Assembly (NCBI GenBank): GCA_040954595.2
Contig: CM082584.2
Coordinates: forward strand, 4,030,001 to 4,094,000
Length of the DNA stretch: 64,000 bases
Direction of reading: 5' to 3'
Origin: Balanoglossus misakiensis
Lineage: Eukaryota; Hemichordata
The notes under the pieces are model-generated. The model was not told where the DNA came from. It worked only from the letters and a program-made list of their open reading frames with translations, and did not search any database. A program made the translations under genes and the position numbers. Of the stretch, positions 13,101 to 28,100 are shown in pieces. Position 1 is the stretch's first letter. Every line of letters begins with the position of its first letter.

Positions 13101-16100
13101 TGTTGGGTGACCTCAGGTGACCTTTGACCTACTTCACCCTATTTCAGCAGCAAAAATACACACATCCTTGTTATGTCATGAGATAATACATCCGATAGAA
13201 AATTCTGTTTCTTCTCATTCATACTGTGCATATATAATTCAAGATCAGCGCTTGGGCCCGACAATGCTGCTCGCAGCTTTAATTAGGGCCCAAGCGCATG
13301 CAAGCGCTTGGGCCCTATTGGTTTCGTTGGAATTTTTCTTTCTTTCTTTATTCTCCTGTCAATTCTTCGGCCAACGAGATCTCTGAAACTACTGCAGGTA
13401 CACTGCTCAAACTTGCTACAGTGGTCAAGGTCAATGAGTAGATGTGCAGTGACTTGTGAATACTTAATTAGTCACGTGACCTGGCGGCCATATTGGATTT
13501 TCTAAAAAAATGCAAATCTCAGATCTCAGAAACTACAAGTCAGATCGACTTCAAATTTGGCATGCAGGTAGACTACCTTGTACCCATCATTTTTTAAAGA
13601 GAAAATTTTGCTGTCAATGTTGCAGTTTTTTTGCTACAATTTTTTTTCTGAAATCTGGCTTAAATTTCAAAAATCTTCTTCTCCAGAACCGGTGATAACC
13701 GAGACACAGGGTTTAGGGTATGTGGTCACCTAACTGATGTCTATCAAGTTTGCGAAGATCATTGTGATTGGTCGAAGATTATGGCGGCCATATTGGATTT
13801 TCGAAAAACCATAGTTAAACTCTAAAAAATCTTCTTCTCCAGAACGGGCGATGACTGAGTTGCAAGATTCGGGGAGTATGGTTACTACACTGATGTCTAT
13901 CAAGTTTTCAAAGAGCATTGTGATTGGTCGAAGATTATGGCGGCCATATTGGATTTTGTAAAAAGCAGTGAAAAATTGAAATTCCTTTTTCTAGTCTAAA
14001 AATTGATAGCATACAAATTCTTTTTATGGATATCAATTGTCATGTGACTAAAATATGTTACAATTTTTTGGCGATTTTTCACATGACCTTTGACCTACTT
14101 ATTACACGTTATTATTTCTGCATATCTAATTCCAGGCTAACCTATAGGGCTAGACGTTTGGTTTTTGATGAATGTGGATTAGTGTGTGATCAAAATATTT
14201 TGCTACTTTTCATAACCCCTTTAACCTCTGCTGACCTCATTAATTATGTGCATAGCTAATTACAGGCGAACCAATAGAGCTAGAGGTTTGGTTTTTGTTG
14301 GACATGGACCAGTATGGGATCAAATATTTTTGCCCAAATGTTGGGTGACCTCTGGTGACCTTTGACCTACTTTCGCATATCTCAGCATCCAGAGCAGATA
14401 CAGCCATGGCATTTGGTAGGATGGGACCAAAATGTAAAGCCACATTTTTGGGTCACCTGTAACACCTGCTGACCTCATTAAATATGCACATACCTAATTA
14501 CAGGCGAACAAATAGAGCTTGACTTTTGGTTTTTGTTGGACATGGACCAGTATGGGTAAAAAAAATTGCCCAAATTGTGGGTGACCTCAGGTGACCTTTG
14601 ACCTACTTCACCCTATTTCAGCAGCAAAAATACACACATCCTTGTTATGTCATGAGATAATACATCCGATAGAAAATTCTGTTTCTTCTCATTCATACTG
14701 TGCATATATAAATCAAGATCAGCGCTTGGGCCCGACAATGCTGCTTGCAGCTTTAATTAGGGCCCAAGCGCATACCAGCGCTTGGGCCCTATTGGTTTCG
14801 TTGGGGTTTTTCTTTCTTTCTTTCTTTATTCTTGTGTCATTTCTTTGTCGCTCTAGATCTCAGACACCGCTGCAGGTACACTTCTCAAACTTGCTACAGT
14901 GGTCAAGGTCAATGGGTAGTCGTGCATTGAACTCTTGAATTTTTAATTAGTCACGTGACATGGCGGCCATATTGGATTTTCTGAAAAAATGCAAATCTCA
15001 GATCTCAGAAACTACAAGTCAGATTTACTTCAGATTTGGTGTGCTGGTAGTGTACCTCCTGCCCATCATTCTTGTAATTGGATATTTTGCTGTCAATGAT
15101 GCAGTTTTTTTGCTACAATTTTTTTTCTGAAATCTGGTCAAAATTTCAAAAATCTTCTTCTCCAGAACCGGCGATAACCGAGTCACGCGGTTTGGGGTAT
15201 GTGGTCACCAAACTGAGGTCTATCAAGTTTGCGAAGATCCTTGTGATTGGTCGAAGATTATGGCGGCCATATTGGATTTTCGAAAAACCATAGTAAAACT
15301 TCAAAAATCTTCTTCTCAAGAACCGGCTATAACTGAGTCACAAGATTTGGGCAGTATGGTCACTATACTGATGTCTATCAAGTTTGCAAAGAGCATTGTG
15401 ATTGGTCGAAGATTATGGCGGCCATATTGGATTTTGTGAAAAATGATTAAAAAGTAAAAATTCCTTTTCTAGCCTAAAAATTGATAGCACAGAAATTCTT
15501 TTTATGGATATGAATCATCATATGCCAAGAATAAGCTATAAATATTTTGGTAATTTTGGCAATGACCTTTGACCTACTTTTGACGCATCATTTTTCTGCA
15601 TATCTAATTCCAGGCTAACCAATAGGGCTATAAGTTTGGTTTTTGATGTATGTGGATTTGTATGTGATCAAAAAATTTTGCTACTTTTCATGACCCCTTT
15701 GACCTCTCCTGACCTAATTAAATATGTACATAGCTAATTACAGGCAAACCAATAGAGCTAGAGGTTTGGTTTTTGTTGGACATGGACCAGTATGGGATCA
15801 AAAATTTTTGCCCAAATGTTGGGTGACCTCTGGTGACCTTTGACCTACTTTCGCATATCTCAGCATCCACAGCAGATACAGCCTTAGCGTTTGGAGGTAT
15901 TGGGCCATAATGAAAAGCCAAAGTTTTAGGTCACCTGTGACACCTGCTTAACTCATTATTTATGTGCATACCTAATTCCGGGCTAACCAAAAGGGCTAGA
16001 GATCTGGTTTTTGTTGGACATGGACCACTATGGGTCAAAATTTTCTGCCCAAATTGTGGGTGACCTCTGGGTGACCTTTGACCTACTTAACACTATATCA

Positions 16101-19100
16101 AAACCAAACATAGATATAACCTTGATATTTCATGGGATAAAACACAGCATTATGTTTCTACTCATTAATTATGTGCATATCTAATAATTAGATCAGATAA
16201 TAAAGCTTGGGCCCGGACAATGCTGCTTGCAGCTTTAATTCTTTCTTTCTTTCTTTATTCTCCTGTCAATTCTTCGGCCAACTAAATCTCAGAAACTACT
16301 GCAGGTACACTGCTCAAACTTGCTACAGTGGTCAAGGTCAATAAGTAGATGTGCAGTGATTTGTGAATACTTAATTAGTCACGTGACTTGGCGGCCATAT
16401 TGGATTTTCTGAAAAAATGCAAATCTCAGATCTCAGAAACTACAAGTCAGATCGACTTCAAATTTGGCATGCAGGTAGACTACCTTCTACTCATCATTTT
16501 TGTAATTGGAAATTTTGCTGTCAATGTTGCAGTTTTTTTGCTACAATTTTTTTTCTGAAATCTGGCTTAAATTTCAAAAATCTTCTTCTCCAGAACCAGT
16601 GATAACCGAGACACGCGGTTTAGGGTATGTGGTCACCTAACTGATGTCTATCAAGTTTGCGAAGATCATTGTGATTGGTCGAAGATTATGGCGGCCATAT
16701 TGGATTTTCGAAAAACCATAGTTAAACTCCTAAAATCTTCTTCTCCAGAACGGGCGATGACTGAGTCGCAAGATTCGGGGAGTATGGTCACTACACTGAT
16801 GTCTATCATGTTTGCAAAGAGCATTGTGATTGGTCAAAGATTATGGCGGCCATATTGGATTTTGTAAAAAGCAGCGAAAAATTGAAAATCCTTTTTCTAG
16901 TCTAAAAATTGATAGCATACAAATTCTTTTTATGGATATCAATCGTCATGTGACTAAAATATGTTACAATTTTTTGGCGATTTTTCACATGACCTTTGAC
17001 CTACCTATCACGCGTTATTATTTTTGCATATCTAATTCCAGGCTAACCTGTAGGGCTAGACATTTGGTTTTTGATGAATGTGGATTAGTGTGTGATCGAA
17101 ATATTTTGCTACTTTTCATGACCCCTTTGACCTCTGCTGACCTCATTAATTATGTGCATAGCTAATTACAGGCGCACCGATAGAGCTAGAGGTTTGGTTT
17201 TTGTTGGACATGGACCAGTATGGGATCACCATTTTTTGCCGAAATGTTGGGTGACCTCTGGTGACCTTTGACCTACTTTCGCATATCTCAACATCCAGAG
17301 CAGATACAGCCATGGCATTTGGTAGGATGGGACCAAAATGTAAAGCCACATTTTTGGGTCACCTGTAACACCTGCTGACCTCATTAAATATGCACATACC
17401 TAATTACAGGCGAACCAATAGAGCCAGAGTTTTGGTTTTTGTTGGACATGGACCAGTATGGGTAAAAAAAATTGCCCAAATGTTGGGTGACCTCAGGTGA
17501 CCTTTGACCTACTTCACCCTATTTCAGCAGCAAAAATACACACATCCTTGTTATGTCATCAGATAATACATCCGATAGAAAATTCTGTTTCTTCTCATTC
17601 ATACTGTGCATATATAATTCAAGATCAGCGCTTGGGCCCGACAATGCTGCTCGCAGCTTTAATTCTTTAGGGCCCAAGCGCAAGCAAGCGCTTGGGCCCT
17701 ATTGGTTTCGTTGGGGTTTTTTAGGGCCCAAGCGCAAGCAAGCGCTTGGGCCCTATTGGTTTCGTTGGAATTTTTCTTTCTTTCTTTCTTTCTTTCTTTA
17801 TTCTCCTGTCAATTCTTCGGCCAACGAGATCTCTGAAACTACTGCAGGTACACTGCTCAAACTTGCTACAGTGGTCAAGGTCAATGAGTAGATGTGCAGT
17901 GACTTGTGAATACTTAATTAGTCACGTGACCTGGCGGCCATATTGGATTTTCTGAAAAAATGCAAATCTCAGATCTCAGAAATTACAAGTCAGATCAACT
18001 TCAAATTTGGCATGCAGGTAGACTACCTTCTGCCCATCATTTTTGTAATCGGAAATTATGCTGTAAAAGTTGCAGTTTTTTTGCTACAATTTTTTTCCTG
18101 AAATCTGGCTTAAATTTCAAAAATCTTCTTCTCCTCAACCAGTGATAACCGAGTCACGGTGTTTGGGGTATGTGGTCACCTAACTGATGTCTATCAAGTT
18201 TGGGAAGATCATTGTGATTGGTCGAAGATTATGGCGGCCATATTGGATTTTCGAAAAACCATAGTTAAACTCCAAAAATCTTCTTCTCCAGAACGGGCGA
18301 TGACTGAGTCGCAAGATTCGGGGAGTATGGTCACTACACTGATGTCTATAAAGTTTGCAAAGAGCATTGTGATTGGTCGAAGATTATGGCGGCCATATTG
18401 GATTTTGTAAAAAGCAGTGAAAAATTGAAATTCCTTTTTCTAGTCTAAAAATTGTTAGCACAGAAATTCTTTTTATGGATATGAATCATCATATGACTAC
18501 AATGTGCTATAAATATTTTGGTAATTTTGGCAATGACCTTTGACCTACTTATCACGCGTTATTATTTCTGCATATCTAATTCCAGGCTAACCTATAGGGC
18601 TAGACGTTTGGTTTTTGATGCATGTGGATTAGTGTGTGATCAAAATATTTTGCTACTTTTCATGACCCCTTTGACCTCTGCTGACCTCATTAATTATGTG
18701 CATAGCTAATTACAGGCGAACCAATACAGCTAGAGGTTTGGTTTTTGTTGAACATGGACCAGTATGGGGTCAAAAATTTTTGCCCAAATGTTGGGTGACC
18801 TCTGGTGACCTTTGACCTACTTTCGCATATCTCAACGTCCAGACCAGATACAGCCTTGGCATTTGGCAGGATGGGACCTAAATGTAAAGCCAAATTTTTG
18901 GGTCACCTGTGACACCTGCTGACCTCATTAAATATGCACATACCTAATTACACGCGAACCAATAGAGCTAGAGTTTTGGTTTTTGTTGGACATGGCCCAG
19001 CATGGGTCAAAATTTTCTGCCCAAATGTTGGGTGACCTCAGGTGACCTTTGACCTACTTTACCCTATTTCAGCCGCAAAAATACACACGTCCTTGTTATG

Positions 19101-22100
19101 TCATGAGATAATACACCCGATAGAAAATTCTGTTTCTTCTCATTCATACTGTGCATATATAATTCAAGATCAGCGCTTGGGCCCGACAATGCTGCTTGCA
19201 GCTTTAATCTTTCTTTCTTTCTTTCTTTCTTTCTTTTTTCTTGTGTCAATTCTTCGGCCAACTAAATCTCTGAAACTACTGCAGGTACACTGCTCAAACT
19301 TGCTACAGTGGTCAAGGTCTATGAGTAGATGTGCAGTGACTTGTGAATACTTAATTAGTCACGTGACCAGGCGGCCATATTGGATTTTCTGAAAAAATGC
19401 AAATCTCAGATCTCAGAAACTACAAGTCAGATCGACTTCAAATTTGGCATGCAGGTAGACTACCTTCTACCCATCATTTTTGTAATTGGAAATTTTGCTG
19501 TCAATGTTGCAGTTTTTTTGCTACAATTTTTTTTGTGAAATCTGGCTTAAATTTCAAAAATCTTCTTCTCCAGAACCGGTGATAACTGAGACACGGGGTT
19601 TGGGGTATGTGGTCACCTAACTGATGTCTATCAAGTTTGCGAAGATCATTGTGATTGGTCGAAGATTATGGCGGCCATATTGGATTTTCGAAAAACCATA
19701 GTTAAACTGCAAAAATGTTCTTCTCCAGAACGGGCAATGACTGAGTCGCAAGATTCGAGGAGTATGGTCACTACACTGATGTCTATCAAGTTTGCAAAGA
19801 GCATTGTGATTGGTCGAAGATTATGGCGGCCATATTGGATTTTGTAAAAAGCAGTGAAAAATTGAAATTCCTTTTTCTAGTCTAAAAATTGATAGCATAC
19901 AAATTCTTTTTATGGATATCAATCGTCATGTGACTAAAAAATGCTACAATTTTTTGGCGATTTTTCACATGACCTTTGACCTACTTATCACGCTTTATTA
20001 TTTCTGCATATCTAATTCCAGGCTAACCTATAAGGCTAGACGTTTGGTTTTTGATGAATGTGGATTAGTGTGTGATCAAAATATTTTGCTACTTTTCATG
20101 ACCCCTTTGACCTCTGCTGACCTCATTAATTATGTGCATAGCTAATGACAGGCGAACCAATAGAGCTAGAGGTTTGGTTTTTGTTGGACATGGACCAGTA
20201 TGGGATCAAAATTTTTTGCCCAAATGTTGGGTGACCTCAGGTGACCTTTGACCTACTTCACCCTATTTCAGCAGCAAAAATACACACATCCTTTTTATGT
20301 CATGAGATAATACATCCGCTAGAAAATTCTGTTTCTTCTCATTCATACTGTGCATATATAATTCAAGATCAGCGCTTGGGCCCGACAATTCTGCTCGCAG
20401 CTTTAATTCTTTCTTTCTTTCTTTATTCTCCTGTCAATTCTTCGGCCAACTAAATCTCAGAAACTACTGCAGGTACACTGCTCAAACTTGCTACAGTGGT
20501 CAAGGTCAATAAGTAGATGTGCAGTGATTTGTGAATACTTAATTAGTCACGTGACTTGGCGGCCATATTGGATTTTCTGAAAAAATGCAAATCTCAGATC
20601 TCAGAAACTACAAGTCAGATCGACTTCAAATTTGGCATGCAGGTAGACTACCTTCTACTCATCATTTTTGTAATTGGAAATTTTGCTGTCAATGTTGCAG
20701 TTTTTTTGCTACAATTTTTTTTCTGAAATCTGGCTTAAATTTCAAAAATCTTCTTCTCCAGAACCAGTGATAACCGAGACACGCGGTTTAGGGTATGTGG
20801 TCACCTAACTGATGTCTATCAAGTTTGCGAAGATCATTGTGATTGGTCGAAGATTATGGCGGCCATATTGGATTTTCGAAAAACCATAGTTAAACTCCTA
20901 AAATCTTCTTCTCCAGAACGGGCGATGACTGAGTCGCAAGATTCGGGGAGTATGGTCACTACACTGATGTCTATCATGTTTGCAAAGAGCATTGTGATTG
21001 GTCAAAGATTATGGCGGCCATATTGGATTTTGTAAAAAGCAGCGAAAAATTGAAAATCCTTTTTCTAGTCTAAAAATTGATAGCATACAAATTCTTTTTA
21101 TGGATATCAATCGTCATGTGACTAAAATATGTTACAATTTTTTGGCGATTTTTCACATGACCTTTGACCTACCTATCACGCGTTATTATTTTTGCATATC
21201 TAATTCCAGGCTAACCTTTAGGGCTAGACATTTGGTTTTTGATGAATGTGGATTAGTGTGTGATCGAAATATTTTGCTACTTTTCATGACCCCTTTGACC
21301 TCTGCTGACCTCATTAATTATGTGCATAGCTAATTACAGGCGCACCGATAGAGCTAGAGGTTTGGTTTTTGTTGGACATGGACCAGTATGGGATCACCAT
21401 TTTTTGCCGAAATGTTGGGTGACCTCTGGTGACCTTTGACCTACTTTCGCATATCTCAGCATCCAGAGCAGATACAGCCATGGCATTTGGTAGGATGGGA
21501 CCAAAATGTAAAGCCACATTTTTGGGTCACCTGTAACACCTGCTGACCTCATTAAATATGCACATACCTAATTACAGGTGAACCAATAGAGCCAGAGTTT
21601 TGGTTTTTGTTGGACATGGACCAGTATGGGTAAAAAAAATTGCCCAAATGTTGGGTGACCTCAGGTGACCTTTGACCTACTTCACCCTATTTCAGCAGCA
21701 AAAATACACACATCCTTGTTATGTCATCAGATAATACATCCGATAGAAAATTCTGTTTCTTCTCATTCATACTGTGCATATATAATTCAAGATCAGCGCT
21801 TGGGCCCGACAATGCTGCTCGCAGCTTTAATTAGGGCCCAAGCGCATACCAGCGCTTGGGCCCTATTGGTTTCGTCTGGGTTTTTCTGTCTTTCCTTCTT
21901 TCTTCTTTCTTTCTTTATTCTTGTGTCAATTCTTTGTCGCTCTAGATCTCAGACACCGCTGCAGGTACACTTCTGAAACTTGCTACAGTGGTCAAGGTCA
22001 ATGAGTAGTCGTGCATTGAACCTGTGAATTTTTAATTAGTCACGTGACCTGGCGGCCATCTTGGATTTTCTAAAAAAATGCAAATCTCAGATCTCAGAAA

Positions 22101-25100
22101 CTACAAGTCAGATCAACTTCAAATTTGGCATGCTGGTAGACTACCTTTTGCCTATCATTTTTGTAATTGGAAATTATGCTGACAATGTTGCAGTTTTTTT
22201 GCTACAATTTTTTTTCTGAAATCTGGCTTAAATTTCAAAAATCTTCTTCTCCAGAACCGACGATAACCGAGTCACGCCGTTTGGGGTATGTGGTCACCTA
22301 ACAGATGTCTATCAAGTTTGCGAAGATCATTGTGATTGGTCGAAGATTATGGCGGCCATATTGGATTTTCGAAAAACCATAGTAAAACTTCAAAAATCTT
22401 CTTCTCCAGAACTGGCGATAACCGAGTCACAAGATTTGGTGTGTGTGATCATTAAACAGATGTCTATCAAGTTTGCGAAGGGGAATGTGATTGGTCGAAG
22501 ATTATGGCGGCCATATTGGATTTTGTGAAAAACGATTAAAAAGTAAAAATTCCTTTTCTAGCCTAAAAATTGATAGCACAGAAATTCTTTTTATGGATAT
22601 GAATCATCATATGACAAGAATAAGCTATAAATATTTTGGTAATTTTGGCAATGACCTTTGACCTACTTTTGACGAATCATTTTTCTGCATATCTAATTCC
22701 AGGCTAACCAATAGGGCTATAAGTTTGGTTTTTGATGTATGTGGATTTGTACGTGATCAAAAAATTTTGCTACTTTTCATGACCCCTTTGACCTCTGGTG
22801 ACCTCATTAAATATGCGCATACCTAATTACAGATTAACCAATAGACCTAAAGGTTTGGGGTTTTTTGGACATGGATCAGTATGGGGTCAAAATATTTTGC
22901 CCAAATGTTGGGTGACCTCCGGTGACCTTTGACCTACTTTTGCATATCTCGGCATCCAAAGCAGGTACAGCCTTGGCATTTGCAGATATGGGGCCATAAT
23001 GAAAAGCCAAAGTTTTGGGTCACCTGTGACCTCTGCTGACCTCATTAATTATGTGCATAACTGATTACAGGTGAACCAATACAGCTAGAGGTCTGGTTTT
23101 TATTGGACATGGACCACTATGGGTAAACATTTTCTGCCCAAATTTTGGGTGACCTCAGATGACCTTTGACCTACTTTTGCATATCTCGGCATCCAAAGCA
23201 GGTACAGCCTTGGCATTTGGAGATATGGGGCCATAATGAAAAGCCAATGTTTTGGGTCACCTGTGACACCTGCTTAACTCATTATTTATGTACATACCTA
23301 ATTCCGGGCTAACCAAAAGGGCTAGAGGTCTGGTTTTTATTGGACATGGACCACTATGGGTCAAAATATTCTCCTCAAATTGTGGGTGACCCCTGGGTGC
23401 CTTTGACCTACTTAACACTATATCAGCACCAAACATAGATATAACCTTGATAGATCTTGGGATAAAACACAGCATTATGTTTCTATTCATTAATTATGTG
23501 CATATCTAATAATCAGATCAGATAATAGAGCTTGGGCCCGGACAATGCTGCTTGCAGCTTTAATCTTTCTTTCTTTCTTTCTTTCTTTCTTTTTTCTTGT
23601 GTCAATTCTTCGGCCAACTATATCTCTGAAACTACTGCAGGTACACTGCTCAAACTTGCTACAGTGGTCAAGGTCTATGAGTAGATGTGCAGTGACTTGT
23701 GAATACTTAATTAGTCACGTGACCTGGCGGCGATATTGGATTTTCTGAAAAAATGCAAATCTCAGATCTCAGAAACTACAAGTCAGATCGACTTCAAATT
23801 TGACATGCAGGTAGACTACCTTCTACCCATCATTTTTGTAATTGGATATTTTGCTGTCAATGTTGCAGTTTTTTTGCTACAATTTTTTTTCTGAAATCTG
23901 GCTTAAATTTAAAAAATCTTCTTCTCCAGAACCGGTGATAACCGAGACACAGGGTTTGGGGTATGTGGTCACCTAACTGATGTCTATCAAGTTTGCGAAG
24001 ATCATTGTGATTGGTCGAAGATTATGGCGGCCATATTGGATTTTCGAAAAACCATAGTTAAACTGCAAAAATCTTCTTCTCCAGAACGGGCGATGACTTA
24101 GTCGCAAGATTCGAGGAGTATGGTCACTACACTGATGTCTATCAAGTTTGCAAAGAGCATTGTGATTGGTCGAAGATTATGGCGGCCATATTGGATTTTG
24201 TAAAAAGCAGTGAAAAATTGAAATTCCTTTTTCTAGTCTAAAAATTGATAGCATACAAATTCTTTTTATGGATATCAATCGTCATGTGACTAAAATGTGT
24301 TACAATTTTTTGGCGATTTTTCACATGACCTTTGACCTACTTATCACGCGTTATTATTTCTGCATATCTAATTCCAGGCTAACCTGTAGGGCTAGACGTT
24401 TGGTTTTTGATGAATGTGGATTAATGTGTGATCAAAATATTTTGCTACTTTTCATGACCCCTTTGACCTCTGCTGACCTCATTAATTATGTGCATAGCTA
24501 ATTACAGGCGAACCAATAGAGCTAGAGGTTTGGTTTTTGTTGGACATGGACCAGAATGGGATCAAAATTTTTTGCCCAAATGTTGCGTGACCTCTGGTGA
24601 CCTTTGACCTACTTTCGCATATCTCAGCATCCAGAGCAGATACAGCCATGGCATTTGGTAGGATGGGACCAAAATGTAAAGCCACATTTTTGGGTCAACT
24701 GTGACACCTGCTGACCTCATTAAATATGCACATACCTAATTACACGCAAACCGATAGAGCTAGAGTTTTGGTTTTTATTGGACATTATGGGTAAAAAAAA
24801 ATTACCCAAATGTTGGGTGACCTCAGGTGACCTTTGACCTACTTCACCCTATTTCAGCAGCAAAAATACACACATCCTTGTTATGTCATGAGATAATACA
24901 TCCGATAGAAAATTCTGCTTCTTCTCATTCACACTGTGCATATATAATTCAAGATCAGCGCTTGGGCCCGACAATGCTGCTCGCAGCTTTAATTAGGGCC
25001 CAAGCGCGCACAAGCGCTTGGGCCCTATTGGTTTCGTTGGAATTTTTAGGGCCCAAGCGCACGCAAGCGCTTGGGCCCTATTGGTTTCGTTGGGGTTTTT

Positions 25101-28100
25101 CTTTCTTTCTTTCTTTCTTTTTTCTTGTGTCAATTCTTCGGCCAACTAAATCTCTGAAACTACTGCAGGTACACTGCTCAAACTTGCTACAGTGGTCAAG
25201 GTCTATGAGTAGATGTGCAGTGACTTGTGAATACGTAATTAGTCATGTGACCTGGCGGCCATATTGGATTTTCTGAAAAAATGCAAATCTCAGATCTCAG
25301 AAACTACAAGTCAGATCGACTTCAAATTTGGCATGCAGGTAGACTACCTTCTACCCATCATTTTTGTAATTGGATATTTTGCTCTCAATGTTGCAGTTTT
25401 TTTGCTACAATTTTTTTTCTGAAATCTGGCTTAAATTTCAAAAATCTTCTTCTCCAGAACCGGTGATAACCGAGACACGGGGTTTGGGGTATGTGGTCAC
25501 CTAACTGATGTCTATCAAGTTTGCGAAGATCATTGTGATTGGTCGAAGATTATGGCGGCCATATTGGATTTTCGAAAAACCATAGTTAAACTCCAAAAAT
25601 CTTCTTCTCCAAAACGGGCGTTGACTGAGTCGCAAGATTCGGGGAGTATGGTCACTACACTGATGTCTATCAAGTTTGCAAAGAGCATTGTGATTGGTCG
25701 AAGATTATGGCGGCCATATTGGATTTTGTAAAAAGCAGTGAAAAATTGAAATTCCTTTTTCTAGTCTAAAAATTGATAACATACAAATTCTTTTTATGGA
25801 TATCAATCGTCATGTGACTAAAATATGTTAAAATTTTTTGGCGATTTTTCACATGACCTTTGACCTACTTATCACACGTTATTATTTCAGCATATCTAAG
25901 TCCAGGCTAACCTATAGGACTAAACGTTTGGTTTTTGATGAATGTGGATTAGTGTGTGATCAAAATATTTTGCTACTTTTCATGACCCCTTTGACCTCTG
26001 CTGACCTCATTAATTATGTGCATAGCTAAATACAGGCGAACCAATAGAGCTAGAGGTTTGGTTTTTGTTGGACACAGACCAGTATGAGATCAAAAATTTT
26101 TGCCCAAATGTTGCGTGACCTCTGGTGACCTTTGACCTACTTTCGCATATCTCAGCATCCAGAGCAGATACAGCCATGGCATTTGGTAGGATGGGACCAA
26201 AATGTAAAGCCACATTTTTGAGTCACCTGTGACACCTGCTGACCTCATTAAATATGCACATACCTAATTACAGGCGAACCAATAGAGCTAGAGTTTTGTT
26301 TTTTGTTGGACATGGACCAGTATGGGATCAAAATTTTTTGCCCAAATGTTGCGTGACCTCTGGTGACCTTTGACCTACTTCACCCTATTTCAGCAGCAAA
26401 AATACACACATCCTTGTTATGTCATCAGATAATACATACGATAGAAAATTCTGTTTTTTCTCATTCATACTGTGCATATATAATTCAAGATCAGCGCTTG
26501 GGCCCGACAATGCTGCTTGCAGCTTTAATTCTTTCTTTCTTTCTTTATTCTTGTGTCAATTCTTCGGCCAACTAAATCTCTGAAACTACTGCAGGTACAC
26601 TGCTCAAACTTGCTACAGTGGTCAAGGTCAATGAGTAGATGTGCAGTGACTTGTGAATACTTAATTAGTCACGTGACCTGGCGGCCATATTGGATTTTCT
26701 GAAAAAATGCAAATCTCAGATCTCAGAAACTACAAGTCAGATCGACTTCAAATTTGGCATGCAGGTAGACTACCTTCTACCCATCATTTTTGTAATTGGA
26801 TATTTTGCTGTCAATGTTGCAGTTTTTCTGCTACAATTGTTTTTCTGAAATATGGCTTAAATTTCAAAAATCTTCTTCTCCAGAACCGGTGATAACTGAG
26901 ACACGGGGTTTGGGGTATGTGGTCACCTAACCGATGTCTATCAAGTTTGCGAAGATCATTGTGATTGGTCGAAGATTATGGCGGCCATATTGGATTTTCA
27001 AAAAAACACAGTTAAACTCCAAAAATCTTATTCTCCAGAACGGGCGATGACTGAGTGGCAAGATTCGGGTAGTACGGTCACTACACTGATGTCTATCAAA
27101 TTTCCAAAGAGCATTGTGATTGGTCGAAGATTATGGCGGCCATATTGGATTTTGTAAAAAGCAGTGAAAAATTGAAATTCCTTTTTCTAGTCTAAAAATT
27201 GATAGCATAGCAATTCTTTTAATGGATATCAATCGTCATGTGACTAAAATATGTTACAATTTTTGGGGGATTTTTCACATGACCTTTGACCTACTTATCA
27301 CGCGTTAATATTTCAGCATATCTAATTCCAGGCTAACCTATAGGGCTAGACTTTTGGTTTTTGATGCATGTGGATTAGTGTGTGATCAAAATATTTTGCT
27401 ACTTTTCATGACCCCTTTGACCTCTGCTGACCTCATTAATTATGTGCATAGCTAATTACAGGCGAACCAATAGAGCTAGAGGTTTGGTTTTTGTTGGACA
27501 TGGACCAGTATGGGATCAAAATTTTTTGCCCAAATTTTGGGTGACCTCTGGTGACCTTTGACCTACTTTCGCATATCTCAGCATCCAGAGCAGATACAGC
27601 CATGGCATTTGGCAGGATGGGACCAAAATGTAAAGCCACATTTTTGGGTCACCTGTGACACCTGCTGACCTCATTAAATATGCACATACCTAATTACAGG
27701 CGAACCAATAGAGCTACAGTTTTGGTTTTTGTTGGACATGGACCAGTATGGGTAAAAAAAAAATTGCCCAAATGTTGGGTGACCTCAGGTGACCTTTGAC
27801 CTACTTCACCCTATTTCAGCAGCAAAATACACACATCCTTGTTATGTCATGAGATAATACATCCGATAGAAAATTATGTTTCTTCTCATTCATACTGTGC
27901 ATATATAATTCAAGATCAGCGCTTGGGCCCGACAATGCTGCTCGCAGCTTTAATTCTTTATTATTCTTCTTCTTCTTCTTCTTCTTCCGAGAAATTCGGC
28001 CAGGTAGATCTGGAAAACCGCTGCACCTAGGGGGCTGAAACTTGGTAGGGTGATAGGGGCCAATGAGTAGACGTGCAGTGGACCGTGAATCTTTAATTAG

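Noticed and set aside
2677-28030. Recurrent 60-150-codon open frames in the array on both strands (for example a 67-codon minus-strand frame in most bodies)
   Set aside because: They recur because the bodies are similar. They start and stop at different places, cross the head and microsatellite sequences and show no known domain, so I do not call them genes.
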